Shown piece after piece: positions 52,631 to 63,321 of a stretch of DNA of 64,000 nt (positions within the stretch are counted from its first letter, which is position 1; each line of letters begins with the position of its first letter). The position numbers and the translations under genes were made by a program. The notes under the pieces are model-generated. The model was not told the DNA's origin. It saw only the letters and a list, made by a program, of their open reading frames with translations, and ran no database searches. Source of the stretch: Curtobacterium sp. MCSS17_015 (lineage in GTDB: Bacteria; Actinomycetota; Actinomycetes; Actinomycetales; Microbacteriaceae); contig NZ_CP126256.1 in the NCBI RefSeq assembly GCF_003234265.2, forward strand, positions 2,790,001-2,854,000. Direction: 5' to 3'.

Positions 52631-52825
52631 TCAGTGGCCGAGGAGCTTCTTGACGGCCTTGACGTCGGCCTTGGCGAGGACCTGGTCCTCGTTGAGGCGG
52701 GCCTTGCGCTTGGCGGACTTGACCTCGAGGTTGTGGCGCATACCGGCCTGCTGCTTCATGATCTTGCCGCTGCCGGTGACCTTGAAGCGCTTCTTCGACC
52801 CGGAGTGGGTCTTCTGCTTGGGCAT
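52631..52825 (-). CDS. rpmI: 50S ribosomal protein L35
   Basis: A 64-residue very basic ribosomal protein. [20 protein letters not shown] and the C-terminal [13 protein letters not shown] are the family hallmarks, and length is exact. A GGAAAGG sequence precedes the ATG. It lies between infC (59 bp away) and rplT. Confidence 0.97.
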   Translation of the reverse strand: MPKQKTHSGSKKRFKVTGSGKIMKQQAGMRHNLEVKSAKRKARLNEDQVLAKADVKAVKKLLGH

Positions 52826-52884
52826 CGTGTGCCTTTCCGTGGGGTGGATGGGGGCCGCGCGAGCGCGGGATCGGTCTGGGGGAC

Positions 52885-53541
<657 letters not shown>

Positions 53542-53553
53542 GCGGAGCTCCTT

Positions 53554-53835
53554 CAATCAGGTGGTGGCCGTCCGGGGCGTGTGCCCGGGACGACGGCACG
53601 AGAGAGGAGATCTGACGCACGGATCGAGACCCGCTCGGCAGCCGCCCGACGCCGACCCTTGCGGTCCGGCCGACCGGTGCGCACTTCGTGAGCGCCGGCG
53701 GAGCGGTGGTGACCCGGTAGCCTTGGTGCAGCCACGGGTGGGAGGAACTCCTCTTTCGTGACACTGTCCTGACTTCCGGAGGGATCCGGGCGCGCGGACA
53801 GCGTCTGCCGTCGGCGAGTCTAGCAGAGGAGCACC
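53554..53835 (-). other. infC leader region
   Basis: About 280 bp between infC and the divergent DUF1844 gene hold no gene. TAGACT on the minus strand (53817-53822) could be a -10 and would give a leader of about 265 nt. The leader can fold into several GC-rich stems, including CGTGCCGTC with its partner near 53580-53600. Long leaders are the place where L20 or IF3 regulates this operon in other bacteria; I see no known motif. Confidence 0.45.
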
Positions 53836-54216
53836 GTGACCGACACCCCGAGCAACCCCGACCCTGATCTCGACCAGAACGGGCTCGACGGTGTGGACGA
53901 CGCCGCCAGGGACATCTCCGAGGTCCCCGCGGTCGAACTCATCAACACCGTGGCCGTGCACCTGCTCAGCGCCGCCGCCGTGAAGGTGGGCCTGGCCGAC
54001 GACCCCGAGCAGCAGACCGATCTGGACGAGGCACGCAAGCTCATCACCTCGCTCGCCGGCCTCGTCACCGCCGCGGCCACCGAGATCGGCGACCACCACG
54101 CCCGCCCGCTGCGCGACGGACTGCGGTCCGTGCAGCTGGCGTTCCGCGAGGCATCGGCCATCCCGGACGCGCCGGGCAAGGGCCCGGGCGAGAAGTACAC
54201 CGGGCCGGTCAACTGA
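53836..54216 (+). CDS. DUF1844-domain protein
   Basis: A 126-residue soluble protein. The N-terminal quarter is an Asp/Pro/Asn-rich linker; residues 30-110 (VPAVELINTVAVHLLSAAAVKVGL, then LDEARKLITSLAGLVTAA) are two amphipathic helices typical of DUF1844. The family is often found beside infC in actinobacteria. Role unknown. The GTG is preceded by GAGGAGCACC. It is divergent from infC. Confidence 0.85.
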   Translation: MTDTPSNPDPDLDQNGLDGVDDAARDISEVPAVELINTVAVHLLSAAAVKVGLADDPEQQTDLDEARKLITSLAGLVTAAATEIGDHHARPLRDGLRSVQLAFREASAIPDAPGKGPGEKYTGPVN

Positions 54217-54233
54217 CCGGGTCCCCCTGGACG

Positions 54234-54273
54234 GACGGGAGGCCCGTGGCGGTGTCGCCACGGGCCTCCCGTC
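54234..54273. terminator. Bidirectional terminator, GACGGGAGGC family
   Basis: GACGGGAGGCCCGTGGCG, loop GTGT, then the exact 18-bp complement. It sits between the convergent DUF1844 and maltokinase genes. Confidence 0.8.
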
Positions 54274-54289
54274 CGTCGTCCGGGCCGGG

Positions 54290-55609
54290 TCAGCCGGCCG
54301 AGCGCGCGACCAGGCGGTCGACCGCCGCGACCGGGATCCCGACCCAGGTGGGGCGGTTGCGTGCCTCGTACACGACCTCGTACACGGCCTTGTCGAGCTC
54401 GAACGCGTCGAGCAGCGCGCGGTGCGCGCGCAGGTCGGAGCCGCTGCCCCGCTCGTACCCGTCGAGGAACGCGCTGCGGGCTTCGTGCGCCCAGTCGCCG
54501 GTGTCCACCGGCTGCTCGTCGTGTGCGAGCGCGCCGGCCACGTAGTCGAAGGACCGCAGCATGCCGGCGACGTCCCGCAGCGCGACGTCGGGGCGGGACC
54601 GCTCGGGCATCGGACGGAGCGGTTCGCCCTCGAAGTCGAGGAACACCCACCCTCGTGGCTCGGGTGCGGACAGGACCTGTCCCAGGTGCAGGTCGCCGTG
54701 GATGCGCTGCATGGTCGGCCACGGCACCGTCGCCGCGCGGTCGTAGACACGGGCGACGGCCTCGGCGTGCTCGGCGACCTGCGGCACCTCGGCCGCTGCG
54801 GTCTCGAGGCGACGGCGCATGGTCGCGACGGCCTCGTCGACCTGGTCTGGTCCGGCGGTCGCCGTCGGCATCGCGTCCGCGAGCACCGTGTGGACCTCGG
54901 CGAGCGCTGCTCCGAGCCGGTCCGCTGCGCTCGCGAAGGACGCACGACCGCGGGCAGCGGTCAGGGCGACGCGCCAGGCGTCCTCGAGCCCGGGCAGGAA
55001 CTCCTGGGCGAAGGCCAGGTGACCGTGGGCGGTGCCGCCGGGCTGCGCGTCGTCAGGCCACTCCCCCGCGAGCGCGCCGAACGTCCGCGGCACGCGGTCG
55101 GACCCGGCGGCCGACAGGGCACGCTGCGTCACGACGTCGGGGTTGTCGCCGTCGTGCAGCACGCGGAAGACCTTCGTGATGACCTGACCGCTCTGCTCCG
55201 TCCCGCAGATGATCGAGGTGTTCGACTGTTCGCCGCTGAGGACGCGGGCGTCGGTGACGGGCCCGATGTGGTCGCCGTCGGCCTCGATGCGGCCGAGCAG
55301 CCACCGTGCGTAGGCGACGTCGTGCGGCGCGTCGTAGACGTGGACTCCGTCGACCTCGGCCACGAGGGCGTGCGCGAGTCCGGGTTCGGGCGCCTGCCGG
55401 AGCGTGAGCGGCACCTGGTAGAGGACGGCCCCGGTGGGTGCGTCGTCGAGGACGAAGAGGGTGCGGATGCGGGCATCGGCGGTGTCGTCGCTGCGTTCGG
55501 CGAGGACGCGGATGCTCGGGGTCCCACTCTTCGCCGCGTACCAGCGTTGCTCGGCCATCCAGCCGGCGACAGCTGTCTCGAGGGGGTCGGCGTGCACGGC
55601 GTCGGTCAT
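54290..55609 (-). CDS. mak: Maltokinase
   Basis: A 439-residue aminoglycoside-phosphotransferase-fold kinase that phosphorylates maltose to maltose-1-phosphate, the GlgE-pathway precursor of alpha-glucan. The N-terminal cap (VAGWMAEQRWYAAK) is typical; the catalytic loop is RIHGDLHLGQVL and the metal-binding motif is FLDFEGEPLRP. The usual partners treS, glgE and glgB are not next to it, so either they lie elsewhere or the enzyme serves another sugar. Length is normal. The ATG starts the conserved region. It is divergent from the CHAD gene. Confidence 0.86.
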   Translation of the reverse strand: MTDAVHADPLETAVAGWMAEQRWYAAKSGTPSIRVLAERSDDTADARIRTLFVLDDAPTGAVLYQVPLTLRQAPEPGLAHALVAEVDGVHVYDAPHDVAYARWLLGRIEADGDHIGPVTDARVLSGEQSNTSIICGTEQSGQVITKVFRVLHDGDNPDVVTQRALSAAGSDRVPRTFGALAGEWPDDAQPGGTAHGHLAFAQEFLPGLEDAWRVALTAARGRASFASAADRLGAALAEVHTVLADAMPTATAGPDQVDEAVATMRRRLETAAAEVPQVAEHAEAVARVYDRAATVPWPTMQRIHGDLHLGQVLSAPEPRGWVFLDFEGEPLRPMPERSRPDVALRDVAGMLRSFDYVAGALAHDEQPVDTGDWAHEARSAFLDGYERGSGSDLRAHRALLDAFELDKAVYEVVYEARNRPTWVGIPVAAVDRLVARSAG

Positions 55610-55805
55610 GTCGGGGACGCTACCCGTCGCGGCTGCACCGGTCCGGGGGTTCGGGTCGCACTGTCCGTCGGCGGCGGTCTGCGACCCGGTCGACGCCGTC
55701 CGGGTGGCGCGAGTGCTCCTGCACAGGCGGCACTCGCCGGGTCTGTTGTCCACAGGTCGCGGCTGTCGGACCACTGCCGGGGTACCGCGGACGACACTGA
55801 CTCGC

Positions 55806-57236
55806 ATGCACGCTCCTGACGAACCCCGGCACGACGGCCTCCCGGCACCGCGTCGGACCTGGCGCATCCCCGACGCTCGTCGGTTGCCGGCACTCGAGCC
55901 GTACGCGGACGACGTCCTGCGGGTCCCCGTCGTGTCCGTCCGCGAGACCGTCTGGGACAGCGAGGACGGAGTGCTCGCCGCGGCCGGCGTCGAGGCGCTC
56001 CGCGCCGAGGACGGCACGTGGACGATCGACCGGGGTGCGGGACCGCAGGTCGTCGACGGTGGCGGTGCCGGTGCCGGCGCGGACGGGCTCCGGGACCAGG
56101 TCGAGGTGTTCCTCCGGGGCCGCCCGCTCGCCGTCGTCCGCGTTCGTGACACGGTGACCACGCTCCTCGTCCTGCACGGCAAGGACGGCCGACGGCGTGC
56201 CGAGGTGGCGGACGTCCGCGTCGACGAGGGTTCACCGGACTCGGCCGTGCTGCGGTTCGGGCGATGGTGGGCGCTGACCGACGACGGCAGCACCGGCTCC
56301 CTCGTCCGCGGGGTGGAGCGGGCCCTCGACGACGCAGCCTCGGACGCCCCGGCGGATGACCACCCGGCCGGACCGGTCCCGCGACTGGCCCCGGTGCGGC
56401 GACCCGGCCGCCCACACCGGCCACGCTCCGGGACGTCGGCGCGGTTCGTCGTCGACGTCCTGGCCGGGCTCCGGGCCGACGTGGTCGAGGCCGACCCGTA
56501 CGCGCGTGCCGACGCTCCCGAGGCCGTGCATGACCTGCGCAAGGTGTTGCGGCGACTCCGGAGCGTCCTGGCGGCGTACCGCGGAGCGCTCGACCGAGCG
56601 GCGACGGAGTCGCTCCGGCAGCGCCTGGCGGTGATCGGTCGCGCTGCGGGGCAGGTGCGGGACGCCGAGGTGCTCGCAGCCGGGCTGACCCCGACCGCGG
56701 AGCGTGCGCCGACGGGTCTCGTCGAGGACGGTGCGCTCGGGGCGCTCCGTGACCGGTTCCTCGACGAGCGCCGCGCTCGGCTCGCGGACCTCCAGGACGC
56801 GCTGCGATCGCCCGAGTGGTTCGCGGCGCTGGACGCACTCGACGCGCTGATCGCAGCGGCACCGCCGGGACCGCGCGCAGATGACCCCGTCCGCGGCTTC
56901 GTCGAACGTCGGCTGCACCGCGAGCGACGCCGGGTCCGGCGAGCCCGAGACCGCGCCGCGAGCCGGGACGACCTGGCGCCGCTGCACGAGGCGCGGAAGG
57001 CGGCACGACGACTCCGGTACGCCGTCGAGGCCGCCGGTGGGTTCGCGGCGAGCCACCAGCACCTCGGACGCCTGCGCCGCGTGCAGGAGGTCCTCGGTGC
57101 CGGGCTCGACGCAGCCCACGCCGCCGAGGCACTCCGCGACGAGTCCGGGTTCACCGCCGGTGTCCTCGCGACGGTCGACCAGCAGCGGTCCGACCGTCGC
57201 GTCCGACGGGGGCGGGAGCTGCTGGCCCGGATCTGA
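55806..57236 (+). CDS. CHAD-domain protein with atypical N-terminal CYTH-like region
   Basis: A 476-residue protein. The N-terminal half is beta-rich and looks like a CYTH (triphosphate tunnel) region, but the ExExK signature is not seen in it. The CHAD domain fills residues about 215-470, with the conserved His/Arg helices EAVHDLRKVLRRLRS and PLHEARKAARRLRYAVEAAG. CHAD domains bind polyphosphate in several bacteria. An enzymatic role is doubtful here because the CYTH residues are missing. The ATG at 55806 is used; an upstream ATG would lie within the divergent maltokinase promoter. Confidence 0.82.
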   Translation: MHAPDEPRHDGLPAPRRTWRIPDARRLPALEPYADDVLRVPVVSVRETVWDSEDGVLAAAGVEALRAEDGTWTIDRGAGPQVVDGGGAGAGADGLRDQVEVFLRGRPLAVVRVRDTVTTLLVLHGKDGRRRAEVADVRVDEGSPDSAVLRFGRWWALTDDGSTGSLVRGVERALDDAASDAPADDHPAGPVPRLAPVRRPGRPHRPRSGTSARFVVDVLAGLRADVVEADPYARADAPEAVHDLRKVLRRLRSVLAAYRGALDRAATESLRQRLAVIGRAAGQVRDAEVLAAGLTPTAERAPTGLVEDGALGALRDRFLDERRARLADLQDALRSPEWFAALDALDALIAAAPPGPRADDPVRGFVERRLHRERRRVRRARDRAASRDDLAPLHEARKAARRLRYAVEAAGGFAASHQHLGRLRRVQEVLGAGLDAAHAAEALRDESGFTAGVLATVDQQRSDRRVRRGRELLARI

Positions 57237-57261
57237 CCGACCAGCGGACCGCGTCCGCCTT

Positions 57262-57273
57262 TACATCGATGTA
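57262..57273. promoter_or_regulatory. LacI-type operator ahead of the GH2 gene
   Basis: TACATCGATGTA is a perfect 12-bp palindrome with a central CG, flanked by T and C, 21 bases ahead of the ATG. It matches the form of LacI-family operators (ACATCGATGT) known for sugar genes. The repressor is not encoded in the window. Confidence 0.7.
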
Positions 57274-57294
57274 CCCCGCGACCAGCATGGACCC

Positions 57295-59151
<1,857 letters not shown>

Positions 59152-59183
59152 CGGACAGGGCGCGGCGGACGCAGCTCTCGACG

Positions 59184-59222
59184 GACGGGAGGCCCGTGAC
59201 CAGCTGTCACGGGCCTCCCGTC
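59184..59222. terminator. Bidirectional terminator, GACGGGAGGC family
   Basis: GACGGGAGGCCCGTGAC, loop CAGCT, and the exact 17-bp complement, between the convergent GH2 and hydrolase genes. Its stem base is identical to the terminators at 21767 and 54234. Confidence 0.8.
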
Positions 59223-59254
59223 CGTCGGTGCCGGCCCCGGCGGACCGAGCCGCC

Positions 59255-60106
59255 CTACTTCGCGAGGAAGCGCAGCACCGCCTCGTTCCACTCGTCCCGG
59301 TGCGAGGCGAGCACACCGTGGGGCCCGCCCTCGATGACGTGCAGCTCGGCGTTCGGGATCGCCTCGGCGGTGCGCTTGCCCGAGACCTCGAACGGCACGA
59401 TGCCGTCCGCGTCTCCGTGGATGACGAGCGTCGGGACGTCGATCTCGGTCAGGTCGTCACGGAAGTCGGTGGTCGCGAACGCGACGGTGCAGTCGAGCGT
59501 GCCCTTCGGGGACGCGAACTCGGCGATCGCCAGGTCGTAGGCGCGCTGGTCGTCACTGACGAGGGGCTTGTGGGTCAGCGAGACCTTCCCACCCGCCGTG
59601 TAGAACATGTCGACGAACTCGTGCAGGAACGCGGGACGGTCTCCGGTGATCCCGTTGGCGAACCAGTCCGCCAGGTCCTGGTCGACCCCGCCGTCGGGGT
59701 TGTCGTCCGACTTCCACAGGTACGGCGGCACGGCGCTCGCGAAGACGAGCTTGGCGACCTTGCCGGTGCCGTAGGTGGAGACGTAGCGGGCGAGCTCGCC
59801 GCCGCCCATCGAGAACCCGATGAGCGTCACGTTCGTCAGCCCGAGGGAGTTGATCAGGGTGTCCAGATCGGCCGCGAAGGTGTCGTAGTCGTAGCCGTCC
59901 CACGGCTGCGAGGACTGGCCGAAGCCCCGACGGTCGTACGCGATGACGCGGTGGCCGGCGGCGACGAGGGCCGGGACCTGGCCCTCCCACGAGCGGCCGG
60001 ACAACGGCCATCCGTGGATGAGGACAACCGGGTCGCCCGTTCCGAAGTCGTCGTAGTGCAGGTCGATGTCGTGCCCGTTCTCGGCTCCGACGGTGATGAA
60101 CGGCAT
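59255..60106 (-). CDS. Alpha/beta hydrolase (non-heme chloroperoxidase/arylesterase type)
   Basis: A 283-residue serine hydrolase. The nucleophile is Ser99 in LIGFSMGGGE, the oxyanion loop is LIHGWPLSGRSW, Asp232 lies in VIHGDADGIVP and His263 in EGGPHGVLASH. This layout matches cofactor-free haloperoxidases and aryl esterases of the same fold. GAGGAAAC precedes the ATG. Substrate unknown. It is divergent from the glycosyltransferase gene. Confidence 0.9.
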   Translation of the reverse strand: MPFITVGAENGHDIDLHYDDFGTGDPVVLIHGWPLSGRSWEGQVPALVAAGHRVIAYDRRGFGQSSQPWDGYDYDTFAADLDTLINSLGLTNVTLIGFSMGGGELARYVSTYGTGKVAKLVFASAVPPYLWKSDDNPDGGVDQDLADWFANGITGDRPAFLHEFVDMFYTAGGKVSLTHKPLVSDDQRAYDLAIAEFASPKGTLDCTVAFATTDFRDDLTEIDVPTLVIHGDADGIVPFEVSGKRTAEAIPNAELHVIEGGPHGVLASHRDEWNEAVLRFLAK

Positions 60107-60223
60107 GTTTCCTCCGTGGTGGTTCGTTTCCAGGGAACGGAACGTGATGCAACGCCCGGCCACTGAGCGCGGCCTGGCCCGGTGCGGCGATCGGACAGTG
60201 CGCCGTCTGCCAGGATCGACCGG

Positions 60224-61480
60224 GTGACGGACCTGGCGGAGACGACCCGAGCCTCCCGACCGACCCGCCTCCGACGGATGCTGACGGACGGCCTGGCGGC
60301 CCGGCACAGCGGGTGGACCACGCCCCTCCTGCTGTGGCTGGCCTCGCGGATCGTCAGCACGGCGCTCCTCGGCTCCGTCTACTGGCTCGCGACCACGAAC
60401 GGCTGGCACTTCGCCTCGTACCGGCGCGACCCCTCGTTCGCCACCTTCTCGGGGTCGTGGGACGCGTCCTTCTACCGGACCATCGCCGAGGACGGGTACC
60501 CACGGGTGCTGCCGACCGACCCGGACGGGCACGTCGTCCCGAACCCGTGGGCGTTCCTGCCGCTGTTCCCGGGCGTCGTGCGTGGGCTGATAGCGACGAC
60601 GGGGGCGTCCTTCTGGGTCGCGGGTCTCGTCGTCGCGAGCGTGTGCGGCGCCGGCGCCTGCGTGGTGTTGTTCCGTCTCGTCCTCGCCGTGGCCGACGCG
60701 CGCCGGGCGCGGTGGACGACGGCGTTCTTCGCCTTCGGCGCGACGGGCTTCCTGCTGCAGGTCGCCTACGCCGAGAGCATGTTCCTGCTCCTGCTGTTCG
60801 GCGCCCTGCTCGCGCTCGTCCGGCGACGGTACTGGCTGGTCGCCGTCCTCGGGGTGCTCGCGGCGTTCACCCGCCCGGGGGTGTTGGCGCTCGCCGTCGC
60901 CCTCGCCGTGCACCTCGTCGTGCGGTGGGTGGCGGCACGGCGAGCGGTGGACGCCGGACCCCGGGGACGGGAGTCGTTCCCATGGCGGGAGCGGGTGGCG
61001 GTCATCGCCGCCGGGCTCGTGGTTGCCGCGGCGGGTCTGGCGTGGCCGGTGGTGGCGACGGCGGTGACCGGCCGCCCCGGTGCGTACCTCGACACGGAGT
61101 TGTCCTGGTGGGTCGGGTTCGTCGGGCGCCAGCACTTCGCCCCGCTGACCCCGTGGTTCCTCATGGCGGGACGCTGGTTGGGGCCGGCCGGCATCGTGCT
61201 CGTGGTGCTCGTCCTCGCCGCGACGGCGTGGTTCCTCCGTCGGCGCGACCTGCGTGTGCTCGGCCCCGAGGTGCTCGGGTTCGCCGTCGCCTACATCGCG
61301 TACCTGGTGGCGGTGTTCCTGCCGCAGCAGAGCCTGCCCCGGCTGCTCATGCCGGTCACGCCGTTGCTCGCGTCCGATGTGTTCACCGGGACGCGCAGAC
61401 GGGCCACCGGGTGGCTCGTGGTCGGCGTCTGCCTGCAGGCGGTCGCGGTGGTCCTGCTCTGGTTCCTCGGGTTCCCCTGA
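60224..61480 (+). CDS. PIG-V-like membrane glycosyltransferase
   Basis: A 418-residue integral membrane protein with about nine or ten hydrophobic segments. The first lumenal loop after helix 1 carries FSGSWDASFYRTIAEDGYP, the WD(A/G)xxYxxIAxxGYP motif typical of PIG-V/ArnT-related mannosyltransferases, then WAFLPLFPG. It probably transfers mannose from a polyprenyl donor to an exported acceptor. The GTG is taken as start because the first 40 residues are soluble and basic; a GTG 14 codons upstream is possible. It stands alone. Confidence 0.78.
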   Translation: MTDLAETTRASRPTRLRRMLTDGLAARHSGWTTPLLLWLASRIVSTALLGSVYWLATTNGWHFASYRRDPSFATFSGSWDASFYRTIAEDGYPRVLPTDPDGHVVPNPWAFLPLFPGVVRGLIATTGASFWVAGLVVASVCGAGACVVLFRLVLAVADARRARWTTAFFAFGATGFLLQVAYAESMFLLLLFGALLALVRRRYWLVAVLGVLAAFTRPGVLALAVALAVHLVVRWVAARRAVDAGPRGRESFPWRERVAVIAAGLVVAAAGLAWPVVATAVTGRPGAYLDTELSWWVGFVGRQHFAPLTPWFLMAGRWLGPAGIVLVVLVLAATAWFLRRRDLRVLGPEVLGFAVAYIAYLVAVFLPQQSLPRLLMPVTPLLASDVFTGTRRRATGWLVVGVCLQAVAVVLLWFLGFP

Positions 61481-61522
61481 CCGCGGGCGGTGCCCGCGCC
61501 GGCGGTGCCCGCCCCGCCGCTG

Positions 61523-62575
61523 CTAGGCGTCGACCGTGTGGAACCAGGCGGTCCCGCCCGGGTGCTGCACCGTGATCATCTCGTCGAGGTCGCGGTAGGG
61601 GCCGTCCTGGTTGTGGCTCGCCGACTTGATGCGGATCGTGCCGTCGGTCTCCGTGAACACCTCGGACACGACGGTCGTGTGGTCCGGCGAGCCGTTCGCG
61701 TTCCAGTCGAACATCACGATGTCGCCGACCTTCACGTGCTCGCGCTCGTCCGAGGTCCGGCGGGTGAGGCCGAAGGTCGCCGCGTTCTGGTCGAGCCAGG
61801 GGTCCATCGCCGGGCAGTACGTCCAGGTGGCGGAGTGCTCCGCGCCGCCTGCACGGTTGTACCAGTCGTCGCGCTGTTCCCACCCGCGCGCCTGCAGGGT
61901 CTGGTTGACGTAGTTCGCGCAGTCCCCGCCGATCGGGTTCATCGTCCCGAACTCGGCGGTGTTGTAGTCCGACCAGTGGCGCATCGCGTACTCGAGCTGT
62001 CGGTCGACGGCGGTCTTCGCCGCGTAGGCGATCGTCGTGGTGGCCACCGCGGTGTCCGCGTCCGGGCCGGTCGATGCGGCCGGGGTCGGCGTGGCGGCGG
62101 TGTCGTCCTGCGTCGCCCCGACCTGGCCGTCGTTCACCTGGCTGCCGTTGCCGTCGGAGGTCTGGTTCGCCGAGGCGACGGGTTCGACCGGCTCCGTGAA
62201 CAGGGCCACGTCTGCCGGGCCCGCCGTGTACATCGCCTGGTGCGGCGCGGTGAAGGTGACCCGCTCGGCACGGGCGACGACGTCCCGCGCGGCGACACCA
62301 CCGACGGTGACGCCCTTGACGGCGGCCAGACCGACCCCGGTGACGGTCACGGTGACCCCGCCGGCGAGGGGCAGCTCGGCGGGTTCGACCGCCGAGGCCG
62401 ACGGCTGCACGGCCGAGGCGGTGCTGCCCGCGCCGGACGACGCCGCGCCGGACGCACGGCCCGTCGACGGGGAGGTCGCTGCCGGCCCGTCCGAGGAGCA
62501 GGCGGCGGCGACGAAGCCGACGCCGGTGATGCCGGCCAGGGACAGGAGGGTGCGGCGCGTGATCGGAGCAGTCAT
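61523..62575 (-). CDS. Tat-type lipoprotein with amidase (Amidase_6) domain
   Basis: A 350-residue exported protein. TRRTLLSLAGITGVG is a twin-arginine-like signal and AAAC (Cys26) a lipobox, followed by a Ser/Ala-rich linker. Residues about 66-130 are a beta domain (IPT/TIG-like: GGVTVTVTGVGLAAVKGVTVGG). Residues about 200-345 form the amidase domain: the likely catalytic Cys is in GGDCANYVNQTL and the His in GSPDHTTVVSEV. Cell-wall peptide or amide hydrolysis is likely. The ATG at 62575 starts the signal. No neighbour helps define the role. Confidence 0.78.
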   Translation of the reverse strand: MTAPITRRTLLSLAGITGVGFVAAACSSDGPAATSPSTGRASGAASSGAGSTASAVQPSASAVEPAELPLAGGVTVTVTGVGLAAVKGVTVGGVAARDVVARAERVTFTAPHQAMYTAGPADVALFTEPVEPVASANQTSDGNGSQVNDGQVGATQDDTAATPTPAASTGPDADTAVATTTIAYAAKTAVDRQLEYAMRHWSDYNTAEFGTMNPIGGDCANYVNQTLQARGWEQRDDWYNRAGGAEHSATWTYCPAMDPWLDQNAATFGLTRRTSDEREHVKVGDIVMFDWNANGSPDHTTVVSEVFTETDGTIRIKSASHNQDGPYRDLDEMITVQHPGGTAWFHTVDA

Positions 62576-62640
62576 GACCGGTCCAGGCTAAGCGAGATCC
62601 CCCGGAGAACGACCGACCGCACCGCCGGGAGCAGTGCGCC

Positions 62641-63063
62641 TCAGGCCGTGGGAGCGCTGACGTTCACGAGCCAGGTGATCCCGAAGCGGTCGGTGACCAT
62701 GCCGAACTCGTCGCCCCACGGCGCCTGCGTCAGCGGTTCGAGCACCCGGCCGCCCTCGGCCAGGGCCGCGAAGTACCCGCGGAGGTCCCCGGCGTCGTCG
62801 GCGTCACCGGAGAGCGACAGCGAGATGTTGTTCGTCTCGGAGCGCCCCATCGACGCCGGGGTGTCCGACGCCATGAGCACGTAGCCCCGGGTCGTGTCGA
62901 GCTGCCCGTGCATGACCTTGTCGGCGTCGGCCGGGTCGCCCTCGGCGCCCATCTCGGCGAACGTGCCGATGCGCAGGTCCCCGCCGAACACCGACTGGTA
63001 GAACTCGAGCGCCGGTCGGGCGTCGTCCCGGAAGCCGAGGTAGGGGTTCAGTCGTGAGGTCAT
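62641..63063 (-). CDS. VOC-family protein, PhnB-like
   Basis: A 140-residue protein of the vicinal oxygen chelate/glyoxalase fold, PhnB group: LNPYLGFRDDARPALEFYQSVFGGDL and DRFGITWLVNV are typical, with a MHGQLDT strand between. Enzyme activity is doubtful, as PhnB-like proteins often lack the full metal set. GAAGGAGCCC precedes the ATG at 63063. The open frame upstream runs through the tRNA-Ala gene and is not coding. Confidence 0.85.
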   Translation of the reverse strand: MTSRLNPYLGFRDDARPALEFYQSVFGGDLRIGTFAEMGAEGDPADADKVMHGQLDTTRGYVLMASDTPASMGRSETNNISLSLSGDADDAGDLRGYFAALAEGGRVLEPLTQAPWGDEFGMVTDRFGITWLVNVSAPTA

Positions 63064-63170
63064 GATGGGCTCCTTCGTCCGTCGGCTCATCGTCCCAGCC
63101 GATCCGGAGCCCCGCAAGGGCGACTCGGACGAAGAAGGCCCGGATCCGAGGACCCGGGCCGTCACGTGCT

Positions 63171-63246
63171 TGGTGGAGCTAAGGGGATTCGAACCCCTGA
63201 CCTTCTCATTGCGAACGAGACGCGCTACCAACTGCGCCATAGCCCC
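63171..63246 (-). tRNA. tRNA-Ala(CGC)
   Basis: 76 nt including a templated CCA. Acceptor arms GGGGCTA and TAGCTCC pair with G3-T70 mismatch, the alanine identity element. The D arm is GCGC/GCGC, the anticodon arm TCTCG/TGAGA encloses the loop TTCGCAA with anticodon CGC, and the T arm is AGGGG-TTCGAAT-CCCCT. It reads GCG codons. Confidence 0.93.
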
Positions 63247-63321
63247 AAGTGCTCGACCACGATAGCACCGGGGCGCAGCGATCCCGAAATCGAGGCGCAG
63301 CGGCCGGGCGTGCCGCGCGGA

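Noticed and set aside
63064..63240. Extension of the VOC protein to a start at 63,240
   Set aside because: The extra residues are the translation of tRNA-Ala; the ATG at 63,063 has its own ribosome binding site and fits the family.
63171..63246. Phage or integrative element attached at tRNA-Ala
   Set aside because: No repeated tRNA 3' end, integrase or change of base composition is seen nearby within the window; xerD lies far away and is a housekeeping gene.
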